The notes under the pieces are model-generated. The model saw nothing but the letters and a program-made list of their open reading frames with translations. It was not told the origin of the DNA and searched no databases. The position numbers and the translations under genes are program-made. This document shows positions 23,653 to 35,700 of a DNA stretch of 64,000 nt, piece by piece (positions within the stretch are counted from its first letter, which is position 1; each line of letters begins with the position of its first letter). The DNA is from Oreohelix idahoensis (Eukaryota > Mollusca > Gastropoda > Stylommatophora > Oreohelicidae): assembly GCA_024509875.1 (NCBI GenBank), contig JAMPIV010008516.1, positions 414,501 to 478,500 on the forward strand. The letters are read 5' to 3'.

Positions 23653-23744
23653 CATGTAAATATAACTTGTAAAGAAGCACACAACACCATCAGGTACGAC
23701 TGCTACCATCTCGACCAACAGGTTTCCATAATTCCGAGTCACGG
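23653..23744 (-). CDS. ERCC2: ERCC2 exon H
   Basis: 92 nt. Acceptor TTTCTCATAG|CC, donor ATG|GTAATT. Encodes (A)[19 protein letters not shown] and then [11 protein letters not shown]. The leading CC completes the Ala codon begun by exon G. Last ERCC2 exon recognised in the window. Confidence 0.9.
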
Positions 23745-26700
23745 CTATGAGAAATAAAATAATGACATCTATTTATTGAGACAAAGCATGACAATCAAAA
23801 TTATATTTGAATATGTTCTTCAATAATTAGCTGCATGATTTACCTTACTTACTTAGTCATTCTTCTTCTACCCTGGAGTGTAGAGGTTTCCCAGAGAGAG
23901 AGCGTCATACTATCCTATCGGCGGTCCTTCAAAGATTGTCTAATGTTGTCCTTCCAGCGAACTATGGGTCATCCTGGAGGTCTGGATCCCTGGCTCTTAG
24001 TTTTCCATATTTGTCGAGGTAGCGATTCATCTCCCATTTTGCAAACATGGCCAAACCATCATAATTTGAACTATTCTACACAGGTCTGCAGGGGCTGGGT
24101 TTTGAGGCCAAGACCTATCATCTGGTTGCAGACCATGTCTCTTCTTGTTACTGCAACCACCTTCCTCAGATACCTCATTTCTGAGGTTGGGAGCTAGCTT
24201 TTGTGGGTTGTAGTCATTGCCCACGACTCACATCCATAAGTCAAGATGTATGATTTATCATAATTTTTAAACCTTTCATACATCAATTTATCATTTGATT
24301 TGCAGAAAGCTTTACAACATACAGATCATTATGGTTGACCCATGTAGTTGTCAGGGGTCTATAAAGAGATAAAGATAGAACATGGCTGACAAACAAACAG
24401 TAGAATATGTCCTCCGAGACAGTCGGCTTAATGAGAGAAGCAGGATGGCAGCGTGACCTTCTCCGACCCAGTTGAGTGAGAAACTGTATGGTAAGGAGAG
24501 AAGCATCAGACGGACTGCCAGCTTTATAACAGAGATAGATGTGGTTATTTGAGAGCAAACAATGAAGAAGATGAAGTATATAATTCAGTTTATTTGCAGT
24601 GAAGAAAAAGCATTATGATCAGAGAGGCATTTTAAACCTTATGTCAATAAAACACATTTTATTTTCTCACAATCTGATATTTCCCAGCAGAACTATTTTA
24701 ACCAAAATATACTACTGGACAAAAGTTAAGGGCCGCCATTCAGTTTAGACAAGGTTTATATAATTCTTCGTGAGCAGGGTCGATTTTCCAAATGTCCGGT
24801 AGCTTGAAATCTCTTAAGAAGTCTCTGAATGGTAGAGTGGGACACTGTTAAACGTCTTGCAACATGACGAACAGATTGACAATCCTGAATCCATGCTATG
24901 GCTCGACCACGGTCTACAATGCTGAGACTTCTCCTTGGTGGCATGGCTAATGCAGTGATCATTTCGACCACTTGTCATACTGATTTATTGCATACCAACG
25001 GTGAACACTCTTTACCGATGATCATTTTCCACGTGCATTCAAATTCAACTCACTTTTTCACCTTTTGAACTAGTGGGGTGTGTTGCAAAAACCACGAGTT
25101 TTTGCAGCAACAATGGCAATTTTTACGTGTGGGTTAAAATGACCCAGTTTTTGGACATTTAAAAAAAACTAACCTAGTGCACACAGAAATGTATACACAT
25201 TTCTCTGAGCTCAGTTTTAATGACATTTTCACTTGTCTTTACAGTTTGCTAATCAATTATATAAACCTTGTCTAAACTGAATGGCGGCCCTTAACTTTTG
25301 TCCAGTAGTATAACTTCTTGATCCTTTTCATTATTCTCCAGCTTCTGAAGGACCATCGGCTGTCAACAAATTTATGCCAGGTCCACCTGTCCTGTGGCAT
25401 CAACTCAAGATCTGTCAACATCTTCTTTCTGTCTTTATTTCTCTTCTCCGCATATTTTTCAGTCTCTTCTACCTCTCCTACCCTGGGGATTCCAGAACAA
25501 AAACTGCCTTGTAATGCTATCAACAAGTTTCCTCAATGGGTGTCCTATCCATCGTCATTTCCTTCTTCACATCTCTTGTTCATATGGCACATTTCTGGTT
25601 CTCATCATCAGTTTCACATTAGTGATCTTGTCATACCACTTCTATTCTATGCAAGCACCCATTTAACAAATTACCAACACTACAAGAGCATGTGAATGTT
25701 TGGTGAAGGATTCCTGCAAGGAGACCAGCTACAGTGGTGGCTCCATGCTCCATTAGGAGTGAAAAGAAAAATGATGATGGTCTTGTCAGTGCTTTTCTCA
25801 GATAATTCATTTTACAGACGCAGATTTTCTTTACGTCTGCTTCTTAGTTCAGATTTGGTATTCAGGACATTCGTGTTGGTATAAATAATGTATTTTGGTT
25901 GTTTCTGTCATGTCATATGAATCAATGAATGCTTCAAAACTGGGTGAGGCTGACAAGACAGTTGGCTTACTTAATTTTGCTATTATCAGATTACTGAGAT
26001 GATAGGTACAAATAAATGGCTGTCTGAGGTGATAAATTTGAAACAAATTTACCTTTCAACTTTTTTGCCATCAAGCACAGTACATTTTTACTTAGCAGTT
26101 GAAAGTAGATTCTACCAATTTACAAGGTCAGTCACATTTATTCCTCATCTTTGAACAATCCCTAGTCTTTTACATGGTTGGTGGGGGGTGCTAACTGCTG
26201 TATTGCTGAGGAGAACTAAATGAAATCTCAGAAACATGAGAGATACCAATTTGCTGCATCATCTAAACAATAAAGGTAAAAAAAGCACTATTAAAGATAG
26301 TTACCTATATCCTCTCTCGTTTCAAATTTGGAGCTTATTGCTACCTGGTCATTTCCCTTGCTAACAATCTGAGGATAGAATAATATATTTTTTTTAAAAC
26401 CTACAACTCTTATTTTAAAATATCAATAATACATGACAAAAGTTAAGCTGGACAGAAAAACCTACTTCCCTCTTGAGGATTGATCCTTAAATATTGTGAA
26501 CCATTAACCAATTCACGAAATGAAAAGATCTCACACACCATACGTTTTAACTTTTAAGTGATAAAGAATGAACAACTGAGATGTATTTTGGATGAATCAG
26601 TTCACAGCCTATCAGAATCCTTGTAGGCCATAATATAAGAATCTAGAAAATAATAATAAAAATCATATACAAAATAATTATTAAATATCTCTGTACATTT

Positions 26701-29700
26701 ATAATTTCAGACGTAAAATGAAAAGCAGCTCAGAATACACAAAAGAATAGCTCAAACAATACAGCTTCATCATTTCCCCTTTTGTTCCTTATGGATAATG
26801 GAGCCACCATTGTGGCTGGTTCCTTGCATGAAGTCTGCACCAAAGCATTCCTGTGCTCTTGCTATGGTTGTTTCTGTAATAATGTTTACATGAAACAAAA
26901 CAGTTTGTATTCCAGAACATTTTTAACTGACTGCACAACAATTCTTAAATAGGAGTAAAAAGAGTTCTTCACGATTAAATAAAGCCTGGGGGTCGGAGCG
27001 GCTAAGAGGTATGGCGTCCGCCTCAAATTCTAGAGGTACCGGGTTCGATTCTTCAGTTGAGGGAATATAATTTATGGAAATTTTTTTTCAGAACCAGTGG
27101 TCCTAATGATGTCATACTCCCCCCCCTGGTCTCCTGGGTAGTGAGATCGGATGTCTAGCCTTCTCGGATAAGGGCAAAAAAATAGGAAGTCCCATGTGCA
27201 AGTTGCGCATGTTAAAAATCACACAGCAGTTGGAAATCGTAAAGAGTCCTGGCAAAATTTAAAAATTAGAAACGTACCCACCACAAAAATATTTATAGAA
27301 TGTGTGACTCCTATATACATACACGTATTGGGATTCTCGCCGGTGCTACGGAGTTCGTGCACTGTGCTGAGATCCTCCTTTTGTGATCTAAGGGAGGAGA
27401 TGGGAGCACTGATGGAGTTGTCTGTGTGCAATGAAGATAGTCCTTAAAACCAAACCAAACCAAATAAAGCCTATTATGTCATGCTGAACCAAATCATGGA
27501 CAACCAACAAACAGACAGGAAGACCAGTTGAGATGAGCGAAGAGGCAACTAAGATCTCATATACAGCCAAAAAGATAACAATAATTTAATGAAAGAGACC
27601 AACATGCAAACATAGTTTATTACACATATATTACTGGACATTTTACGAGAAGAGAAAAGCTAGAGCACTTAACAAGTAGAATGAATGGAACAAAAAAGCA
27701 GAGGGTGACAAAGAAGATCTTGGACTGCTTAGCAGCATGCAATGGAAGAAAATCCAAAGCAGAAATTATCAGAACCATTAGGGTCTGGCTGTTATCAGAA
27801 AAACTGAAAGATGCTTAGAAGGCTACTAAAATACTGTGGACTTCCAGGAACACTGGTCACCAAAAATCATGTGCAAAGGACAACACAACACACTGGGAAA
27901 AATTAACAGAAAAATTCAAGACATAAACAGGATCAAGGGGTGGAATGTTTACTGTAACCATTCCCCTCTTTTTGTTGTTGTTTAACTAGGACTGCTGAGC
28001 TTCTCGCACTTTTGCAGCCAATACTAAGTTGAAGAGTCCTTGGTATTTTCTACATTGTAGATCTAGGATTTTCCTGCCATTCCAGAATGTGGTGATTTGA
28101 AGATGAGCTCTAGTTTCTCCAGCTTGGTTTGCATTGAAAGGATCATCATATCTGGTCCCAAGCTAGTAGAAAGAAGCGCATGGCATACTGTGCATTCCCC
28201 ATCATCCAAGGGGGCTCTCCAAATAGGCAGACCTAAAATGCAGTGCTCTGGTTCTGGGTTCTCCCAAGGAATTGTCACATTCTGCACAAAGCCACTTCTC
28301 AGCTCTCCCTGCCTATCACTGGGTTCATAGTGAGATCCTCCTGCATGCAGTTAACCAGGTCAAAGCCAAAGCTGAAGTGTACTAAGCTTAGTTAGTTCCT
28401 GGGGGGTGATACAGCCACAGTTTTACAAGAATCCTTTGAAGTGTGTGGATAATATCATACAACAAATCAGAAAGCTGAGAATACACACCATCAAAAACAA
28501 ATACAATCAATCCTCACTATTTGCGTGTTCAAGCAGCGTATGAGGAAACCCTCGTGGATTCAGCTGTACTAAGTATTCCATACAGCCACGAGACATACAA
28601 CAAATAAAGCTGTCAAAAAACCCATCCTCACTTTTTGCCATTCGTGAGCACCTCACAGGTATTCACTGCCATGTGCAGTAAAAAATTCCAGCAAGGAGAG
28701 GCTGCTTCCTTGTTCTCGCGGCTTTCGTTGTGTTTAAACGTGTCTTTGTCGAGCATTTTTCAGTTTTAAGCTGTTTTTGATTATTTTTGTAATTAATAAT
28801 GGCATCCAAGTGTAGTGCAAGTGTATTGGCAAGTGTGCCTAATCGCAAGAAGGCTGTCATGAGCCTCAGTGATGAAGTACATGCATTAGATAAACTTCAT
28901 TCTGGGATGTCTATTTTCAATATTAATGCAATTTTCTTTATTTTTTAATTTTAAGTGTTTTTTTTACATATTTTCAATGTTAATGAAATTGTCTTTATTT
29001 CTTAATTTTAAATGTTCTGTGTAAATGTTTTCAATGTTCTCCAGGGATTTTGTAATAATGTGTGTGTTTGAGTTTGGATGTGTGAATTAGTGAATGAGTG
29101 GTGACAGTGTGAGTGAATGGGTAAGTGAGTGAGTATTGGTACACTAAAAGATTGTACATAATGAAGTATTACAAAGAAAACAGTGTATGAAATACATTTA
29201 TAAAATGCACAGTGTAATAAATAAGCTGTTTTTTACAAGAAAAATGTAAAGGATCCCATTACATGCCGATTGAGGCATATTTGGAATATGGTGTTAGGCC
29301 CATATTTTCTTGACCATCGGCACACTAGGGGTGATGTGGTCAGCATCACGCCGGCCGCCTTAACCTTCCCAGAGTTGCTCTGGTACCCAGTTGGGGCTGG
29401 GTCGACCCAGGAGCCGTTTGCGGCCTAAAAAAATCCCACCTCATCTGGGGATCAAACCATAGACCACTGAGCTAGGAAGCAGTGCACTAACCACTATGCT
29501 ACCGCGGCTCCCTTTTTACAAGGGTACACAAAATGATGAGTTTATGGTGATCGAAAGCAACAGTGTGTGGTGAACAGGGTCCAGCAGGAACCTAACCCCC
29601 TTTTTCCCTATTGGATCAATGGCTCTGCATTCACGGGGTTCTGAAGGAACCTTACCCCCACGAATAGCGAGGATTAACTGTATTTTGTGTAGCATTACTG

Positions 29701-32700
29701 ATAGAACTGGAGGAACACAGAAAGAAAGGCTAGATAGCAATCAAGCTCAGGCAGCCCAAATAAGTGAGTTTAAATAAAAAATAAAAGGTAACAAGAACTA
29801 CCAATACCAACCATTGGACAGATACAAGGCCTTGCCAGTGTCATTGTGAAGGTTGCCATGGTGACAGGCTTGAAGTCTAGAATTTTAGGATACATGTCCA
29901 AGGGAGACAAGGTCTGTGGAAGTATACATTAATGAATGAACCAGATTCTCATGTTTTTCACTAATACTTTTAATGAGACTAGAGTGCATACATAACTGTC
30001 ATTGCTTTAGGTTTCATAATATGATGACAGAAACCAAATGCACATCCAAAAAAAGAACATACACCAATCTATTAACTTTCTCATCATGCGTCGTGCCCCA
30101 GCGCTGTCTGCTTTTAAGCCTTCCACTACTTCAGACACTTGATATTTATCCAACCGCCTTGCCAGGCCAAACCACATCTTTCTTCTCAGCCTTCCTGTGC
30201 TTCTTTTACCCTCTATCTGTCCCACCATTACCAGGTTTTGTCAAGTCCACGGGTCTAAGTGTTGGGCAAAGATGTTTTGTCTGGTTTTTTTTTTAAAGTT
30301 AGCAATGATCTTGCAGCAGCAGTTTTCCTATAGTATTTCCTCACCAATAATAACACTCAAATGAACCAGTATTACATATATACACAAATCTTTAATTGCC
30401 TTCACCTACTGAGAGCTGTTGACACAAATGTGAACTGCTTACAGCTGTTGAAACAAATGTGAACTGTTGACAGCTGTTGAAACTAGTGCTGCACTGAATA
30501 GTGGTTTTTACTGTTCGGCCGAATGCGAATGGAGGCCTTTAACTATTCGGCTGAATACAAATTGTGAGTGAATGTTGGGCATAAAAAGTTGTGTTCAACA
30601 GGTCTACTGACATTTTTATTAATTATACACCATTACAAAAAATATTGCAAATAGCCATTAATCACTTTTAAAATTGCTGCATGAAACATGCATTGGTGTT
30701 TAAAAAAAACGAGTCTCTCAACATTCTCTGCCAAAAGACAACATCTGTTATCTGAAAACTTGTTGCCAGCAGTGCTGTTTGGGACGCTTGTTGGAGGCGC
30801 GGCGAGATATCGTTGTGCTGGATATTAGCCCTAACAGAGCTGTAAAAAGCGTGGTGTGTTGAGTTAGTAGCGGGACCAATTGAAAGTTAAAGTCAGCCTA
30901 CTTTCTGGCTCTAAAATTATCACGCCGCGGGTTGATCTTTTTTTTTTTTTTTTCGTACGCCCGCTAATACTCAAGGCGAAATCTCAGGTTATTATTAATG
31001 TCTAACCTGACATTGATTTTACGTGAGTATCCCTTTTCTTGTACAGAGACAGGTGTCCCTCGCCATTCAGGCAGATACTCGCCGATTTCGGAGGTACCCA
31101 TTAGAGCTGGGTCGGCCCAGGAGCCGCCAATCCGTGGTCGACGACACTCCTTCAAATGTCCTCGCCAGGTCTCGAGTTAATCCAGTCCAATTCCCGGTCG
31201 ACGAAAAATCCTCAAATGCCGTCGCCCGGGTTTGATCCTGAATCACCCGGTCGCCAGAGCGGTGTTGTAACCACTACGCTAGCGCGGCTCCCCGGGTTGA
31301 TCTAAATTTACTATTCGTATTTGATGGCAGCATGCTATTCGACCGAATACGAATAGTTCATTTAATGCACTATTCGGCACCTAATCGAATATTCAGTGCA
31401 GCCCTAGTTGAAACACATGTGAACTCCTGACAGCAACTGAAATGAATGTGAACTGATAACAGCAGCTAAATTGAATGTGAACTGCTAACAGCAGCTAAAA
31501 TTAATGTGAACTGCTGACAGCAACTGAAATGAATGTGAACTGATAACAGTAGCTGAAATGAATGTGTACTAATAACAGCATCTGAAGTGAATGTGAACTA
31601 CTGACAACAGCTGATATGAATGTGAATTGATAACAGTAGCTGAAATGAATGTGAACTGCTGACATCATCTGAAATGAATGTGAACTGATAACAACAGCTA
31701 AACTGAATGTGAACTGCTAACAGGAGCTAAATTAATGTGAACTGCTGACATCAACTGAAATGGATGTGAACTGATAACAGCAGTTGAAATTAATGTGAAC
31801 TGATAACAGCAGCTGAAATTAATGTGAACTGATAACAGTAGTTAAAATTAATGTGAACTGATAACAGCAGTTGAAATTAATGTGAACATATAACAGTAGT
31901 TGAAATTAATGTGAACTGATAACAGCAGTTGAAATTAATGTGAACTGATAACAGTAGTTGAAATTAATGTGAACTGTTAACAGCAGCTAAAATTAATGTG
32001 AATGCCTGACAGCAAGTGAAATGAATGTGAACTGATAATAGCTAGTAAAAATGGATGTGATCTGCTAGTAACAGATGAAGTTTTTTATGTGAACCGCAAA
32101 TACCAATATGTAATGAACAAGAATTGCCCAAAAAATAAAGTAATCTATAATAAAGTAAAATAACCTGACGACAGGCAGACCCTGAAATGTTCCCCCATTT
32201 TGACTGCATCATGCGTTTGTAAAACTAATTCAATACCAATTTTTTTTTTTGTTTCTTAATCTAAATGCAAAGTGCTAGCATGGAGAGTAAAGACAGTGAG
32301 AAAAGAAAGCGCATGATGAGCTTCAAAAAATTTGTTTCACTTCTCATCTATAAGACATTTAATTCACAAATTTCATCCAGCTTTCTGTCATTGCTATAGG
32401 TTCCATAATATGATGACAGGAACCAAATGCTCATCCAAAAAAATAGAACATATATAGATCTATTAACTTTCTCATCATGTGTCGTGCCCTGCACTGTAAT
32501 TTCAACATGACTCTTTACATATATTTCTTCTTCTCTTTCCTTGATCTGTCTTCTGTATCTGCTTCATCTTCTAATTCTTTAAGCACCTGGTACTTATTGG
32601 GTATTGTGAGAGTAAATTTCTCCTGTTTCTGAATGTCTAAGGTATCTCACATTTAACTGATGTCAGTACCTATGTGTTGCTTTACATCTTCTAAGATTAG

Positions 32701-35700
32701 CTTCTCCTTCTTCTTCTGTGTTCAGTTTGTAGTCATACTAAATCTGAAGGTCTGTCGCCAGGACGAAGTCCACAGTCTTTTCCAGGTCAGCGCGGCAGCC
32801 CCATAGCTTCTGCTTGAGCTCAGCACCCACTGGCCAGGTCAGACGTCGTGGGTCATTATGGGTTGGGCAGTCTTGGAGAATGTGTTCAGGGGTCTGGATT
32901 CCAGTTCCACGTGGACATTCATTTGTATGAGATATCCTGAGGCAATAGAGATGGCCCAGTAATCTGCAGTGGCCAGTTCTCAGGTGAAATATGATGGTCT
33001 GGTGGTGCCTGTTACATGATTAGCTTAACTGTGGCTAACAGAAGATGGTGATCTGACACCGTATCCTATCCTCTATATACTTTTATGCATGTAATAATTT
33101 TCTGTCCAGTCATATGGTGATACCCGCATTGCTTTGAGCATTCTTTTACATGGAAACATGCTTCTTATTACTAGTTGATGTGAAGCACATAAATTTATAA
33201 TATTTCTCCATTGTCATAGGTACTTGTTTTCCCATGATCTCTTCCCTAATCCTGTTGTCTGATCCTATTTTTGCGTTTAGGCCGCCCAACAAGACTGTGA
33301 TGTCTTTATTTCTCATTTTATCTGTGACTCTAACCACTCTGCCAGTAGGACACTCGCCATTTTGCCTATAAACTTACCACTTTGTCATTAAGTCTTGTTG
33401 ATTTCTTGAAAATTCATCTCTAACTGTTTCTTCTAAGTTTTTGTCTCACGCTAACAACTTCAAATGATTTTAACACATCTAATTTTAAGGCACCCAGGTT
33501 CCTAATTTCATGAGAGGAAAAAACATTAAAATTCCACTTTTCAAGCAAAATATTAAATTTCTAACATTTTTTTGTTATAAGAACATTGCCTGAAAACTGA
33601 CATGCCTAACAAAAACAAGACATAACGAATGATGTGTGTAAGTAAAGAAATGAGTTAGCAACAACAACAAAAATGACATGGTTGCTGATTTAAATTCTTA
33701 CCCCTGAAGTCACAACAACAGTCTGAAACCGATCAAATATGGGCTTCACTGCTATGGTGGCATCCAGGCAACTAAAGTTCATGATTGGGTTGGCAATGGT
33801 TGGCGTGCGATCGTCAAAAGGCTCGATGATAAGTGAAAAACCTGACAACAAATAGGACAATGTCATTCTTGACATCAGATTGGATATTTTATAGCACTGG
33901 TAATTTTAACTAGAAACAATCCACTTTCTTTGAGCATGTTATGAGAAGAAGAAAGTTGGAATGAATCGTCACAACTGGAAAAATTGAAAAAAAAAAAAGG
34001 AAGACAGAGAGAGTAGATACTGGACAGTTTGACATCGTGGCATGGAAAGATGTCAACAACAGAATTGATAAATTGTACTGGAGACAGGAAGTTGTGGAAA
34101 GACATCATCGCCTATGCCACCAGGCATGGTACTTGAAGAAGAATAAGTTTTAACTCCAAACAAGCTCATTAACTTTCTTTTGTTTCATTCATTACCCCCT
34201 GAGCTCCCCAAGGAGCACAGACCTTCAACAAATTTACATTCACAAACCTTCAACAAACTTACATTCACAGACCTTCAACAAACTTACATTCACAGACCTT
34301 CAACAAACTTACATTCACAGACTTTCACCAAACTTACATCCACAGACCTTCAACAAACTTACATCCACATACCTTCAAGAAACTTACATCCACAGACCTT
34401 CAACAAACTTACATTCACAGACCTTCAACAAACTTACATCCACAGACCTTCAACAAACTTACATCCACAGACCTTCAACAAACTTGCATTCACAGACCTT
34501 TAACAAACTTACATCCACAGACCTTCAACAAACTTACATCTACAGACCTTCAACAAACTTACATCCACAGACCTTTAACAAACTTACATCCACAGACCTT
34601 CAACAAACTTACATCCACAGACCTTCAACAAACTTACATCTACAGACCTTCAACAAACTTACATCCACAGACCTTTAACAAACTTACATCCACAGACCTT
34701 CAACAAACTTACATCCACAGACCTTCAACAAACTTACATCCACAGACCTTCAACAAACTTACATCCACAGACCTTCAACAAACTTACATCCACAGACCTT
34801 CAACAAACTTACATCCACAGACCTTCAACAAACTTACATCCACAGACCTTCAACAAACTTACATCCACAGACCTTCAACAAACTTACATCCACAGACCTT
34901 CAACAAACTTACATCCACAGACCTTCAACAAACTTACATTCACAGACCTTTAACAAACTTACATTCAGGTCTTCCTGTCCTGTGCCATCAGCTCAAAGTC
35001 TCTCCATCTCTTCCTCATCCCTTTCATTTCTATCTCCAGTTCTCATCTCCATGTGTTTTTCAGTCTCCATCTACCTCTCTTACTCTGGGGATTCCAGAAC
35101 AAGGACTGCCTTGTAATGCTACCAACAGGTTTCCACAAGTCTTGTCTTGTCTTTGATCCACCATCACTGAGCGTTAGCTCTTGGTGACTTTGATGTCATA
35201 ATGTGAAACTGTGTGGTTCTGTTTAGTCATTGTGGCCTTAGCTTTTGCACGCTGCATATGAGAGGTAATGATGATGATTGTGGTGCTGGTAAGCGCAGCA
35301 CTATTGTAGCTTGTAGTTATGCGTGCTTCGCATGTGACGTGCGAATATTTTGCGTGGTAACGAGAGCTTTTGTTGACATTCCCTTAAAATGGGTTGGCTG
35401 TGTTCGGATCGTGTTCCATGAGGAACCCATTTAAAGAATTATTATTCAGTGTCACATATGTGTACTACTAGTACTTGGTACAACTATATGATCAACTAAT
35501 GTATGCTGCAAATCAGAATGTTATAATGTGTATTCTACGTGTGTAATAAATGTGGAAATGTCAATGGAGTTTTACAGTCACCAGTATTATTGTTATGATG
35601 GCTATTTGGAAAAGCCTTTTATTCGTGTTGATGTGGCAAGTTTTATGAGCCCGTGGCAATTATCATAACATACCCTGGACAACTTGAGATCAACGAGCTG

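Larger units (their letters stand above)
28504..29680 (+). mobile_element. Tigger/pogo-like DNA transposon remnant with nested SINE
   Basis: TIRs CAATCAATCCTCACTATTTG and, at the right end read in reverse, CAGTTAATCCTCGCTATTCG, flanked by TA (28502-28503 and 29681-29682). Contains a transposase N-terminus at 28799 and a SINE inserted at 29240-29512. No DDE domain. Confidence 0.85.

Noticed and set aside
26988..27060. Possible tRNA gene
   Set aside because: The tRNA-like sequence is the head of a SINE with TSD and tail; no intact cloverleaf was worked out. The same applies at 35740, 31292, 37351 and 29512.
31407..32090. CRISPR-like array
   Set aside because: Units are contiguous with no unique spacers; a eukaryotic minisatellite.
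34180..34678. Long open frames of [20 protein letters not shown] repeats
   Set aside because: They follow from the 25-bp tandem repeat, which reads open over a 75-nt super-period; no gene context.
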